Assembly (NCBI GenBank): GCA_029266735.1
Contig: JAQSWG010000029.1
Span: forward strand, 1 to 40,776
Length of the DNA stretch: 40,776 nucleotides
Source: Ornithinibacter sp.
Lineage (GTDB): Bacteria; Actinomycetota; Actinomycetes; Actinomycetales; Dermatophilaceae
Direction: 5' to 3'
A program made the position numbers and the translations under genes. Shown here piece by piece: positions 1-7,345 of this stretch. The notes beneath the pieces were generated by a model. It searched no databases and was not told where the DNA came from. It saw only the letters and a list, made by a program, of their open reading frames with translations. Each line of letters begins with the position of its first letter. Position 1 is the stretch's first letter.

Positions 1-1
1 C

Positions 2-253
2 GAGAAGGTCCACCGCGGCAAGGGCGTGGCGTCGGTCGCCCTGCGCGGAGCCGTGGACCTGATCGCACAAGCGGGAGGCGGCGTGGTCGAGGGCTACCCG
101 CACGACACCGGCGGGGTACGGAAGAAGAACTCGTCGTTCCTCTACAACGGCACCCGCACGATGTACGAGCGCGAGGGCTTCACCTACGACCGCCCCAAGG
201 GACTGGGCACCTGCGTGATGGTGCGCACGGTGCCCCCGAGCTCGCGCAACTGA
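2..253 (+). CDS. GNAT-family acetyltransferase, C-terminal fragment (cut by window edge)
   Basis: The reading frame is open from base 2 and ends at TGA 251-253. It begins within the acetyl-CoA pyrophosphate-binding loop (HRGKGVASVALRGA), which fits the R/Q-x-x-G-x-G/A signature of GNAT N-acetyltransferases. It continues with the usual late part of the fold: YEREGF, corresponding to the 'FYEKxGF' segment, then a final strand (TCVMVRTV). About 83 residues are visible, so roughly half of a normal 150-180 residue GNAT protein lies upstream. The acceptor substrate cannot be told from this part. The family call is well supported; the specific function is unknown. Confidence 0.8.
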   Translation, partial: EKVHRGKGVASVALRGAVDLIAQAGGGVVEGYPHDTGGVRKKNSSFLYNGTRTMYEREGFTYDRPKGLGTCVMVRTVPPSSRN

Positions 254-363
254 GGCGAAGATCCCGGTCCCTTGCCTTCTGAGATCGGTGCCCGCAGTCT
301 TGGCCCCTTGCCTTTGCATTCCCGGGGCTGTTCAGACCTTGTCCCGGGTGCCACGCTGGCGTC

Positions 364-726
364 ATGCCAGGCGCGGAGGCTGCGACACCGCGCCAGGCAG
401 AGCACGACGCGATGCTGAGCTGCGCGGTCGCCATGGCATGCAGCCTGTTCTTCCTGGTGTTCGTCGCACTGCCGGTGCGCGTGGACGCGCTGGAGATCCC
501 CGTCGCGCTCGAAGGCTTGTGGCGAATGGGGTTTCTGGTCGGCGCGTTCCTCGGCCCGGTGGCCGCTGGTCTGGCGGCCTTCGTCAGTGGGTCGGAGCTT
601 CGGGCTCGAGGACCAGCCCTGACGCGGCGAGCCAGGCGTCTGCACTGCAGCACGATCACGTTGTCGACGGTGCTGCTCGTGGCGTACCTCGCGAACTCGA
701 GCGCCCTGCGGACTTGGTTGGACTGA
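364..726 (+). CDS. Small putative membrane protein
   Basis: This is a 120-residue protein of unrecognised family. It has a short polar N-terminus, then hydrophobic stretches at about residues 17-36, 52-74 and 94-112 that could form two or three membrane spans, separated by an Arg-rich loop (residues 78-92). An imperfect -10-like hexamer (CACGCT, six bases before the ATG) matches the leaderless pattern seen at many other starts here. Competing ORFs on both strands overlap it but look like low-complexity Arg/Pro shadows. Real gene likely, function unknown. Confidence 0.5.
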   Translation: MPGAEAATPRQAEHDAMLSCAVAMACSLFFLVFVALPVRVDALEIPVALEGLWRMGFLVGAFLGPVAAGLAAFVSGSELRARGPALTRRARRLHCSTITLSTVLLVAYLANSSALRTWLD

Positions 727-943
727 GTAGCCAGGCGGCGGAGGGCAACCCGGCTAGCCGAAGGCCGCATCCCCGGCACCTGTGCCGGTCATCCGTGGTG
801 CTGCATCCTGTGCCGGTGCTCGTCACCGCCTCACCCTCATCAAGGAGCTCTCCAGGCGGTAAGTCGTGCCGCCTAGGGCCCACACGTGCCGCTGAGGGCG
901 TACACCAATCGGGCGTATGCGGGCCCGGTCGTAGGGGTGGGCG

Positions 944-1761
944 TCAACTGTCGGGGCTGAGTTCCGGCCATGCGCCGTGTGAGTCATCGATCACCTGACC
1001 GGACGGCACGATCCCACCCAGAGGCTCAAGCGCTCGCTCGACGGTCTGCTCGAAGATCCCGTGGCGGGAACGCAAGTCGGTCGTCGCGAGCCAGGCCCGA
1101 ATGAGCTCATATATGTAGGGGTCCGCTTCGGCGATGTGGGCAAGGTCCTGCTTCCACCCGCGACGACGGATCCCTCGCGCCGTGGACCACGCCTGCACGG
1201 CGGAGACGAAGTGTGGAGTTGGCGCATCCCGAGGGCTATCTCGAGAACCGGGTCGGCGGACCGCGCGAGCAGGTTGGCGTTGACGTTGACGTCGTGGGAT
1301 AAGAATCGCCGCGCCGCCTGCTGCGCCACAGCGTCCCTCGGCGTGTGCAGGCGCGCCAGCGGCTCGGCTCGGCCGCGGGCGACCGTCGCGGCACCGGTTG
1401 GGTCGTGCACCGGCCGCGCCTCGGCCAACCAGTGCACGAATGGCCACTGTCCGGAAGTGATCGCTGCCGCGGCCTCCCGCTCCGGGGCGGTGTGGCGGAG
1501 TATCGACTCGGCGTCCTTGAGATCCAACAGCACGATGTCGGCGATCCGGCCCTCGATGATCGTCCTCTCGACACCCACGCCTGTGCCGTAATCGTCCAGC
1601 AGGAGGCAAAGGTCCACGTCACTGGCATCGGTCCACTCCGGCGTGCCAGTGGAGCCCAAGAAGCTCACCGCCCTTACGCGCCGATCCTGCGCAAGACGGC
1701 TGATCGTCTCCTGCACGGTCAGGTCAGCGGACCACGGCACAACCGCGGCGGACGAGTTCAC
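944..1761 (-). pseudogene. Nucleotidyltransferase-domain protein with a frameshift
   Basis: The N-terminal half has the nucleotidyltransferase signature: FLGSTGT, eleven residues further DVDLCLLLDD (the D-x-D metal-binding pair), then a third acidic site in EGRIADIVLLDL, as in the MNT/KNTase superfamily. The start is GTG 1761, six bases after TACGGT (1768-1773, minus strand). Near base 1213 the frame breaks: after GMRQLH, sensible sequence (HFVSAVQAWSTARGIRRR, later IYELIRAWLATTDLRSRHG) continues in another frame to the stop at 944. Adding one base near 1213 restores a single ORF of about 270 residues. It is therefore either a one-base-deletion pseudogene or a sequencing error. The substrate is unknown; relatives modify aminoglycosides or other small molecules. 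Confidence 0.65.
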
Positions 1762-1928
1762 TCCCCGACCGTAGCCCGGGGGGGCGAAGTCGGGCTCTGA
1801 AATCGAGCCCTCACAACGTCCGCTCATGCCGCCGAACGCGCAGTCCCGCGGGCGGCTGTGCCGGCTCTTCTCTAGCCTGAGGATCAGGTCGAGCAGCGGT
1901 GGCGGATCCCTGAGGCGGCAAAACCTCA

Positions 1929-2021
1929 ACCCGGGGCGCTGAGTCCGGCGTTCGGGGCAGATGGCATGGACTCTGCGCCGAGTGTGCCATGGCCCGGATG
2001 GGCACTGTGGCGCTTTCGGTG
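1929..2021. repeat. Dispersed intergenic repeat, copy A
   Basis: A 93 bp segment closely matches bases 7889-7983. Both copies begin ACCCGGGGCGCTGAGTC, share the block GCATGGACTCTGCGCCGAGT (A: 1964-1983) and end ACTGTGGCGCTTTCGGTG. They differ mainly by single-base indels and a variable patch of about 18 bases (A: about 1990-2007). Copy A lies in the 349 bp gap between the divergent nucleotidyltransferase and VOC genes. No coding potential is convincing in either copy. It could be a mobile or regulatory intergenic element of this genome. The rest of the gap, apart from the VOC promoter, shows nothing recognisable. Confidence 0.75.
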
Positions 2022-2110
2022 CCAGTCGTGCTAGGTGTCCAGCGGATCGCGTCCCATGGCAGGACCAAGGTCGAAAGCCAGGGACCTGCGCCGCGGTTAT
2101 TGTCAAAGTC

Positions 2111-2512
2111 ATGGCGACCTACAACATGGTTATCGCACTGCCCACCGCCGACCGCTCCCGCGCCCACGCCTTCGCGCTGGCGCTGGGCCTCGAGACGCCC
2201 GGGGAACTGGCGGACGACGGTGTCCCAGAACCTCTGCGAGTGCGGCTCAACGAGCACGCCTCGGTGATGTACGTCCCGACAGGTGGTTTCGGCTGGATCA
2301 CCAACGGCCGCACGACCGCGGAGCCAACGACGTCGGAGTGCTTGCTCAGCCTGCAGGTGAGCACAACCAGCGAGGTTGACGACTTGGTCGGGCACGTTGA
2401 TGCGGCCGGCGGTCGGGTGGTGTCAGCTCCCCAGCAGAAGACCTGGGGCTACACCGGGACCTTCACCGACCCCGACGGTCACCTTTGGGAGGCCATCGTC
2501 TCAGCGATCTGA
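2111..2512 (+). CDS. VOC-superfamily (glyoxalase-like) protein
   Basis: This is a 133-residue single-domain protein of the vicinal oxygen chelate superfamily. It opens with a short beta-strand and a helix containing ADRSRAHAFALALG, and ends with the typical GYTGTFTDPDGHLWEAI, where the last Glu is the usual metal ligand. The family includes glyoxalases, dioxygenases and antibiotic-binding proteins, so the substrate is open. The start is ATG 2111: TATTGT (2098-2103) ends seven bases upstream, the leaderless arrangement, while the upstream extension of the frame has no protein-like sequence. It stands alone, divergent from the broken nucleotidyltransferase. Confidence 0.8.
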   Translation: MATYNMVIALPTADRSRAHAFALALGLETPGELADDGVPEPLRVRLNEHASVMYVPTGGFGWITNGRTTAEPTTSECLLSLQVSTTSEVDDLVGHVDAAGGRVVSAPQQKTWGYTGTFTDPDGHLWEAIVSAI

Positions 2513-2564
2513 CGAGCCGCCCCCGTGCCTTGCGGACGAGACCTGTCGGCTGTCGAAGACGGCG

Positions 2565-2717
2565 ATGCAGGCAGGCGAGCACGTGGGCGACGACGCGGTG
2601 TGGGCCCGGGTCCTGGCCGCCGAGAAGGCACGACAGGAGGCCGCCTCAGGGCGCCAGAACGGTCACGAATCGGCGGAGATCATCGCGGCCAGGCGCGACG
2701 CCGGGCGCGTTGCGTGA
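2565..2717 (+). CDS. Small hypothetical ORF (50 aa), possibly a gene remnant
   Basis: This short frame encodes a mostly helical, charged peptide (WARVLAAEKARQEAASG, then ESAEIIAARRDAGRVA). Codon third positions are strongly G/C, as in real genes of this genome. No clear ribosome binding site or TANNNT box precedes ATG 2565, and the frame stays open further upstream without looking like protein. It could be the tail of a decayed small DNA-binding or antitoxin-like protein, or a chance ORF. No family recognised. Confidence 0.3.
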   Translation: MQAGEHVGDDAVWARVLAAEKARQEAASGRQNGHESAEIIAARRDAGRVA

Positions 2718-2857
2718 GAGCAGCATCAGGCCCTGGTCAGGCGGTTGGCAGACCTGGGCATGTAGACATTGCCTTACAGGATCTGCCGATGAGCGTGCGA
2801 GCGCCGACCCTCGCCTGTTGACATTCGGAGACCGGTCACGCCGCCTAGGCTGACCCT

Positions 2858-3280
2858 GTGAAGCACCATCCCCAGCTCAGCTGGGTCGCGGGAGGCGTGC
2901 TAGCCATCCTCACAGGGTGCTCGGGTTCCTCTTCGGACAGTACCCCTGCACCACTCACGGGCCGTCACCTCACCCGCGCTCAATTCACCAACTCAAGCTG
3001 GGGTGGGATGAACACTTGGCCACTCTCGGTGGACTCCGGGACCTTGTCATGTGTGGAGCTGGGAGGGCAAGGCAAGGAACGAGAATTCGCCGTGGTGTTC
3101 ACCACCGAAGATGGCACCCAATTCGCGCTCAACGGAACTGCGGAGCACACGGGGCGCTACCAGCCTGGGAACCAGATCTACGCACCTGGCGTGTTCAGCC
3201 CCAACCCCGACCCGGATGCCACGTCCTTGATTGGGTACGGGCTGTCCCTCTGCCCGCACTACCGGCCCGGGGAGTTCTGA
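2858..3280 (+). CDS. Secreted lipoprotein, DUF2511-like
   Basis: The 140-residue product has a lipoprotein signal peptide: hydrophobic residues 8-19 followed by the lipobox LTGC with Cys21, then a Ser/Thr-rich linker. The mature part holds WPLSVDSGTLSC and FALNGTAE, which resemble the DUF2511 (YebY-like) family, and ends in a conserved-looking Cys region (LSLCPHYRPGEF). I recognise the family by memory of these motifs only. GTG 2858 is chosen because TAGGCT (2846-2851) ends six bases upstream, fitting a leaderless transcript. It should sit on the outer face of the cell membrane. Function unknown. Confidence 0.7.
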   Translation: MKHHPQLSWVAGGVLAILTGCSGSSSDSTPAPLTGRHLTRAQFTNSSWGGMNTWPLSVDSGTLSCVELGGQGKEREFAVVFTTEDGTQFALNGTAEHTGRYQPGNQIYAPGVFSPNPDPDATSLIGYGLSLCPHYRPGEF

Positions 3281-3377
3281 GTTGGTAGCGCTTCGAGCCG
3301 GGTCGCTCTGACCGCCCGCACATGCCGCGGACACGGCGGTCGATTTTGCGGATTGCGTCGTCGGCAAGAATGGCCGA

Positions 3378-3636
3378 GTGACCGACGCACCACCCGACGA
3401 GCCGTTCTTGGTTTGCTACGACTACGGGATGGGGGGCTTGTGGGGCGTACTGATGGCACCATCCGTCGCAGCCATCAACGCGAAGTACCCAGAACTTCAC
3501 GTCGGCGGAGGTCCAGGTCAGGTGGGGCGTCAACGACGACTTCGGCAAGAACCAGGTCCGGTGCCGCGCGGAGGGTCGGTTCCAGATGGGCGTGACCCGC
3601 CCGGCCGGGGTCGTGAAGGTCACGATCTCCGCCTGA
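3378..3636 (+). pseudogene. Chimeric remnant: N-terminus of one gene joined to the C-terminus of another
   Basis: The first 40 codons (GTG 3378; AAGAAT six bases before) read as a good cytoplasmic N-terminus: YDYGMGGLWGVLMAPSVAAI, then NAKYPELHV. After about base 3495 this frame becomes Arg/Gly-rich nonsense, while another plus-strand frame becomes protein-like: TSAEVQVRWGVNDDFGKN, then GRFQMGVTRPAGVVKVTISA, stop 3634-3636. The second part looks like the last beta-strands of an exported or phage-type protein and has no start of its own. The simplest reading is a deletion that joined two unrelated genes out of frame. Neither family is identified. Confidence 0.5.
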
Positions 3637-3787
3637 GTGTCCGTCGGCGGGTGGGCCGCGTGAGGGGTCTCCGGCCCGCTCGTCGACGGCGAGGCGTCAA
3701 CGGCACCCCCTCCCGTCCCTGCTGATCCGGGCGGCAACCGGGGGGCCGATGGGTGGCCGAATCCTACGGGCCGCTCAGCGCCGCAAT

Positions 3788-3830
3788 GGGAGCCCCCGGG
3801 GAGTTGTGTCTCCTTCGCCCCGGGGCTCCC
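3788..3830. terminator. GC-rich hairpin, terminator-like
   Basis: Arms GGGAGCCCCCGGGG (3788-3801) and CCCCGGGGCTCCC (3818-3830) pair almost perfectly around a 16-base loop. There is no T-tract on either side, as is common for actinobacterial terminators. It sits between the chimeric remnant and the truncated minus-strand gene and would serve both convergent transcripts. Bases 3637-3787 show no gene. Confidence 0.6.
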
Positions 3831-3838
3831 ATGTCCAG

Positions 3839-4167
3839 TCAGCTGGATCCCCGCTCCCCGGCGATCAGCAGGCTCACCAGCACCGATACATCCAGGGCGA
3901 TCCTCCTCGCGTCATCGTGGGGGAGTTCCTCACCGTGCAAGACCCGGCTGCGCATGGCGTAGGCGGTGCGCACCAGCTCCCCGGGCGATCGCTTAACGTA
4001 GGCCGGCATCGTCACGCCAGCCACGAGCGCGACGCATGCCTGGGTGATCGACTCCTTCCGTAGGTCCTGCAAGGCAGAACGCGCCCGGTTCAGGTCTGGC
4101 CCCTCGAGGGCCGAGGCGTCGACCACTCGCTGCAAGTCCTCCACCAGCTCAGGCCACTTCCCTGCGC
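3839..4167 (-). pseudogene. 5'-truncated gene, possible ApeA/HEPN-like C-terminus
   Basis: About 109 residues look like real helical protein: KWPELVEDLQRVVDASALEG, a middle region, ELVRTAYAMRSRVLHGEELP, then LDVSVLVSLLIAGE. The combination R-x4-Y-x-x-R-S-x-x-x-H-G resembles the RX4-6H helix of HEPN domains and the C-terminus of ApeA-like proteins; this is a resemblance, not a firm assignment. Beyond base 4167, upstream of the gene, the frame turns into Arg/Pro nonsense exactly where the plus-strand gene at 4171 begins to make sense. The N-terminus has therefore been removed. A GTG within the remaining part could still start a short peptide. Confidence 0.5.
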
Positions 4168-4170
4168 GCT

Positions 4171-4734
4171 GACGCCGTTGCCCACGCCGCCGGGAGGACC
4201 CCGACCAGGTGGCAGGCGGCCGCCCTGCTCGAGGGTGACCCGCAACGGTGGGCGACGGCTCGGGTGCTGTGCGGGGCGCTGTCGGGGGTGTGGCGTGACG
4301 CCGGGGCGGCACTGGACCGGCCGAAGATCCGCTTCGCCGCGGCCAAGATCGCCGCCGACCTCACGAGCCGTTTTGAGCGAGTGGCCCAGGATGCCTGGCA
4401 GGTCCGGTCGGACCCGCACAGGGCATGGCCGCTCAGGGGCGAGGGTGACGCCATCATCGCGGAGTTTCGCCGGGTGCAAGGCATCGTCGACTGGTGCGAC
4501 GGGGGCGTGTTCAACCCACCGAACGCCAGCTACATCCCCGGCGACGGGGCGACCCGCGGCTACTGGATCTGCTTGAAGCTGGTGCTCGAGCCGAAGACCA
4601 AGATGCTCGGAATTCCGCGTGACATCGTCTGGCCCGAGGAGGCCGAACGGCTGCTGGGCATCGCCATCCCGGCCGGCCGGGGTTTCTCGGAGCTGACAAG
4701 GCAGGGGTACTACGAAACCTCGGAGGTGTCCTGA
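4171..4734 (+). CDS. Hypothetical protein, apparently 5'-truncated
   Basis: Protein-like sequence starts at about 4171 (DAVAHAAGRTPTRWQAAALL) without a start codon, so the true N-terminus is probably missing; a GTG at 4264 could be used now. The remainder (IRFAAAKIAADLTSRFERVA, YWICLKLVLEPKTKMLG, PRDIVWPEEAERLLGIAIPA) is well-formed but matches no family I know. Its stop TGA overlaps the next ATG (TGATG at 4732-4736), so the two genes are translationally coupled and likely act together. It abuts the truncated minus-strand gene at 3839-4167, which points to one deletion removing the 5' ends of both divergent genes. Confidence 0.6.
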   Translation, partial: DAVAHAAGRTPTRWQAAALLEGDPQRWATARVLCGALSGVWRDAGAALDRPKIRFAAAKIAADLTSRFERVAQDAWQVRSDPHRAWPLRGEGDAIIAEFRRVQGIVDWCDGGVFNPPNASYIPGDGATRGYWICLKLVLEPKTKMLGIPRDIVWPEEAERLLGIAIPAGRGFSELTRQGYYETSEVS

Positions 4735-5198
4735 TGAGCCAGCTACTGGGAGTGCTGCCGCTGGGGCAGTCGGTGAACGTGATCGGTGCCGGCCGCGTCA
4801 CGCTCACCGCCGAGGACGTTGACGGGTGGGCGCACAACCCGGGCGCGACCCGGGTGCACTTCGACGACCACAGCGGCGCCGGCCTGCGGCACGCCGGCTA
4901 CTGCGACCGCGCCGTGATCAACGCCGGGACGCTGTTCCTCTACGGAGAGGTTGACCCCAACCTGCCCGGTGGTGCCGCGGCACGGTGGGGCATCCGCGAG
5001 TCCGGGGTGTTCGACCGCCTGGCCGCCGGGCTGATCGCCCGTCCCGACCCGCTCGCCACGATCACCGCCGCCCAGCGCGACCTGCTGCGACGGCACTGGG
5101 GTGGCTCCCTGCCCGACGACGGCCCGGGCGTCCTCATCTCCTCCCTGCGCGTGTCAGCGGTGGGCACCACCCCCGACGCCGCCTGGCTGGGCGCCTGA
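4734..5198 (+). CDS. Hypothetical protein, coupled to the preceding gene
   Basis: This is a 154-residue soluble-looking protein with no signal peptide or membrane segment. It begins with a short hydrophobic strand (LLGVLPLGQSVNVIGAGRVT) and ends with GVLISSLRVSAVGTT. A helical middle section contains TITAAQRDLLRRHWGG. I do not recognise the family. The ATG overlaps the stop of the upstream gene by one base, so the pair forms an operon. No mobility or restriction motif was seen in either member. The inverted-repeat-rich stretch follows just downstream. Confidence 0.65.
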   Translation: MSQLLGVLPLGQSVNVIGAGRVTLTAEDVDGWAHNPGATRVHFDDHSGAGLRHAGYCDRAVINAGTLFLYGEVDPNLPGGAAARWGIRESGVFDRLAAGLIARPDPLATITAAQRDLLRRHWGGSLPDDGPGVLISSLRVSAVGTTPDAAWLGA

Positions 5199-5214
5199 AC
5201 GCCGAGTCAGCATG

Positions 5215-5560
5215 AGCGCGTCTCTTGGGGTCAAAGGGTTCTTTTTCGTCCGGGGAGAGAGATCCGTTGACAGGTGTCAGCCCCGTGGAGGCCGGGGAAA
5301 AAACGGGAACCCTCTCTCGCGGCTGACAGATGCCACGGCCCGTCCCATGGTGAAGAACCGTGAGACCGACCGACGACCAGCCGCGGTTTTGCTGAGGCCA
5401 CATACGGCGGTGGCACCTGCCACGCCGTCTCTCTCTCCGACTGCCTTTCCACGCGGGGAGAGAGATGGGTTGGCAGGCCTGTGGTCGGAGAAGCCGCCCG
5501 ACCGGAGGAACATGCCTAAGTCATTGCCGGCCTGTCCACTAGCTGGCTGGTGACGATGGG
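5215..5560. other. Gene-free, inverted-repeat-rich stretch
   Basis: No convincing gene lies between 5199 and 5854. CGGGGAGAGAGAT occurs at 5251-5263 and again at 5454-5466, each followed by a related GTTG-CAGG-TGT segment. Opposite-strand forms occur at 5311-5320 (CCTCTCTCGC) and 5427-5439 (GTCTCTCTCTCCG). The pair 5428-5437 and 5455-5465 can fold into a hairpin. TGACAGGTGTCAG (5269-5281) and CTGACAGATGCC (about 5323-5334) form a second imperfect pair. Overlapping ORFs on both strands look like shadows. It could be a structured RNA, binding-site array or decayed mobile element. The remaining 5561-5854 holds only the upstream region of the next gene. Confidence 0.5.
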
Positions 5561-5854
5561 TTGACACGGGCCACCGTCAGGACGACCCTGGGGTAATCCG
5601 CCAACGAAGCCCGAGGCAGATGGGCACTTCTTGGCAATATAGGCCTTCCATGGCAATCAGCACGACCAACGCCGAGCCGCGGGATACCAAGCTCAAGGGC
5701 GACGGGATCGACGTTCTTTCGTCTACCTCGGGCGTGTTCCATATCTGACACGGAAGACGTTTGACAACGACGGGGCTTCGAGTCACTGGGAAAACGGAGT
5801 CCCTTCAGTTCCCCTCGATCGATATCCGCCTTCGATACTAGGAAGTGAATGATC

Positions 5855-6319
5855 ATGAAAGCTGCTGCAGCGCTCCGCAGCCTTTGCGCATTGGTCCTTG
5901 GCCTTGGATCACTGGCCCTATTGCCAAGCAGTGCGTCAGCCACCGGTTCGGTCACTCAGCTTGAAATCGGAAACGGCCAACTCCTCGCCAAGGGCGCCGC
6001 CCTCACCGCTCCAGTCACGTACACCTGCGAGGGCGGTTACGGGACGTTGTTTCTCCAGGTCCGCCAAAGAGTGCAGGGCGGCGGACTAGTGGTGGGAAGC
6101 GGACAGTGGGACACCGAATTCGGGGCGGTCGTGCTGCCGGCCTGCTCGGGAAGCCCTCAGACGGTAACGGTAACAATCCGGCCCGACACCGGGAGTGTGT
6201 CAGCCTTCAAGGCCGGCGTGGCACTGGCCTTCCTTACGTTCACCGCGTGCGATGACCCGAGTTTCACGGGATGTACGTTCGTCCAGAAGGAAGTTGAGTT
6301 CCGCCTCGGGAACCGATAG
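5855..6319 (+). CDS. Secreted beta-rich protein with Sec signal peptide
   Basis: The 154-residue precursor has a Sec signal peptide (MKAAAALRSL, hydrophobic core to residue 23, then SSASA with likely cleavage after Ala29). The mature part alternates short hydrophobic strands (VTQLEIGNGQLLAKGAAL, GTLFLQVRQRVQ, TVTVTIRP) and carries four cysteines, enough for two disulfides, so an Ig-like beta sandwich is plausible. ATG 5855 is preferred over ATG 5849 because AGGAAG (5840-5845) is nine bases from the former and only three from the latter. No family recognised; role probably extracellular. Confidence 0.75.
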   Translation: MKAAAALRSLCALVLGLGSLALLPSSASATGSVTQLEIGNGQLLAKGAALTAPVTYTCEGGYGTLFLQVRQRVQGGGLVVGSGQWDTEFGAVVLPACSGSPQTVTVTIRPDTGSVSAFKAGVALAFLTFTACDDPSFTGCTFVQKEVEFRLGNR

Positions 6320-6524
6320 GTCAGCAGCCACTCAGGACGCTCTCCTAGCCTAGTGGGGCGCTGCGCCACTCCGTGGGGCCCGCCGAGCCATCATTGGGTA
6401 TGGAGGGCGCAGCCGCTTGGATTCAAAGAGGGAGTTAGGGCGGCGAGGTGTGCCCGCAAGCCTTCCTTGATCACCTGAGGTCGCCGGGGTGCCGCACCCC
6501 TTCGCATCGTGCCAGCATGGCCGG

Positions 6525-6791
6525 GTGTTGAACTACAGCCTGTTCGACTTCGACCCCGAGCGTGACGGAGAGGAAGAGGCGTGGGCGCGTGCCGTCGCGG
6601 CCGAGGGTTGGCGCACTTGGCACCCGACCGGAGTGTGGGTGACGGTGGGTAGTCGGCGTGTACGACGTGTGAGCTTGCGCCGGAGGCGGCAACCGGCCGC
6701 TGAGCACTCCGAACGAGGAAATGGGCGCGCCCCGGAGAGCTGTGCTGCCGCTTCCCCCGGGGCGCTGGGCCGGCCCCCCGCGAGGGGGTAA
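6525..6791 (+). CDS. Small hypothetical protein
   Basis: From GTG 6525 the frame gives a plausible small acidic-aromatic protein (SLFDFDPERDGEEEAWARAV, then WRTWHPTGVWVTVG) for about 50 residues, followed by an Arg-rich low-complexity tail. CAGCAT lies six bases before the GTG, close to the TANNNT leaderless pattern. The last third overlaps a strong hairpin (6727-6765), so the natural C-terminus may have been lost by frameshift and the current tail may be read-through. Function unknown. The 205 bp before it shows nothing else. Confidence 0.4.
   Translation: MLNYSLFDFDPERDGEEEAWARAVAAEGWRTWHPTGVWVTVGSRRVRRVSLRRRRQPAAEHSERGNGRAPESCAAASPGALGRPPARG
6727..6765. terminator. GCGCCCCGG hairpin, terminator-like
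   Basis: Arms GCGCCCCGG (6727-6735) and CCGGGGCGC (6757-6765) are perfect complements around a 21-base loop. No T-tract follows. The arms are nearly the same sequence as the hairpin at 7307-7345 and the CCCGGGGCGCTG that begins both copies of the dispersed repeat, so this stem family recurs across the accessory region. Confidence 0.55.
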
Positions 6792-6998
6792 GCGCCCGGC
6801 CCTAGCCGGAGTGTGCCACCTCGCACGCTAAAGGTGCGGAGGACCCGCACGTCAACCACCCCGGCCGGCGTGATATCGGTTCGCATGGCCCGTCAGGCCG
6901 ATTGACCCGTATCCTGATCAGACAATGCTCCGTGTGGAGCGGGCAGGCTTTATGCACGCACGCAGTCCCTGGTGGCTCAGACCCTGGAAGGGACCAGA

Positions 6999-7169
6999 AT
7001 GACGAAGGCACTCATCAAGCTGCAGGACATCCGCTCCGAGAAGGGCGCAACCGCCGTCGAGTACGGACTGATGATCGCTTTGATTGCCATGGCAATCTTC
7101 GGCACCGTCTACTTGCTCGGCCCCAACTTGGATGCCGTGTTCGACGAGGCCGCTAACAGCCTGGCGTGA
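6999..7169 (+). CDS. Flp/Fap-type (class IVb) pilin precursor, orphan
   Basis: This 56-residue protein has the hallmark of type IVb Flp pilins: a short basic leader, cleavage Gly16, then ATAVEYGLMIALIAMAIF with Glu at +5 and Tyr at +6 of the mature protein, running straight into the single hydrophobic helix. A prepilin peptidase (TadV/CpaA type) would cut after Gly16, and the product would polymerise into a thin pilus. ATG 6999 has GGAAGGGA about five to twelve bases upstream. A possible promoter TTGACC...AATGCT lies at about 6902-6930. No tad/cpa assembly genes are in the window, so the secretion machinery must be elsewhere or absent. Confidence 0.9.
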   Translation: MTKALIKLQDIRSEKGATAVEYGLMIALIAMAIFGTVYLLGPNLDAVFDEAANSLA

Positions 7170-7306
7170 CTTGGCCGACCAGGGGGTGGAGGACCTCACG
7201 GCGCCGGCTTCGGACCAAAATGGGGTTTCACTCGACGGCCTCGGTGCACCGGTAGAGCCCGCCCTAGGAGACGCCGGGCGGCACCTCATCCCCGGTAACA
7301 CGGAGC

Positions 7307-7345
7307 GCGCCCCGGGAGCCTGGTTCTGTGGGACTCCCGGGGCGC
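7307..7345. terminator. Strong GC-rich hairpin, terminator-like
   Basis: Arms GCGCCCCGGGAG (7307-7318) and CTCCCGGGGCGC (7334-7345) are perfect 12-bp complements with a 15-base loop. It lies about 140 bases after the pilin stop and probably ends that transcript. There is no T-run. The rest of the 383 bp gap (7170-7552) holds no gene I can support. Confidence 0.65.

Noticed and set aside
180-998. Overlapping ORFs on both strands around the small membrane protein
   Set aside because: They are Arg/Pro/Ser-rich without hydrophobic or domain patterns, while the frame at 364-726 has clear membrane segments.
5215-5560. CRISPR array
   Set aside because: The repeated GGGGAGAGAGAT elements are irregularly spaced, occur in both orientations and number only four; no cas gene is present.
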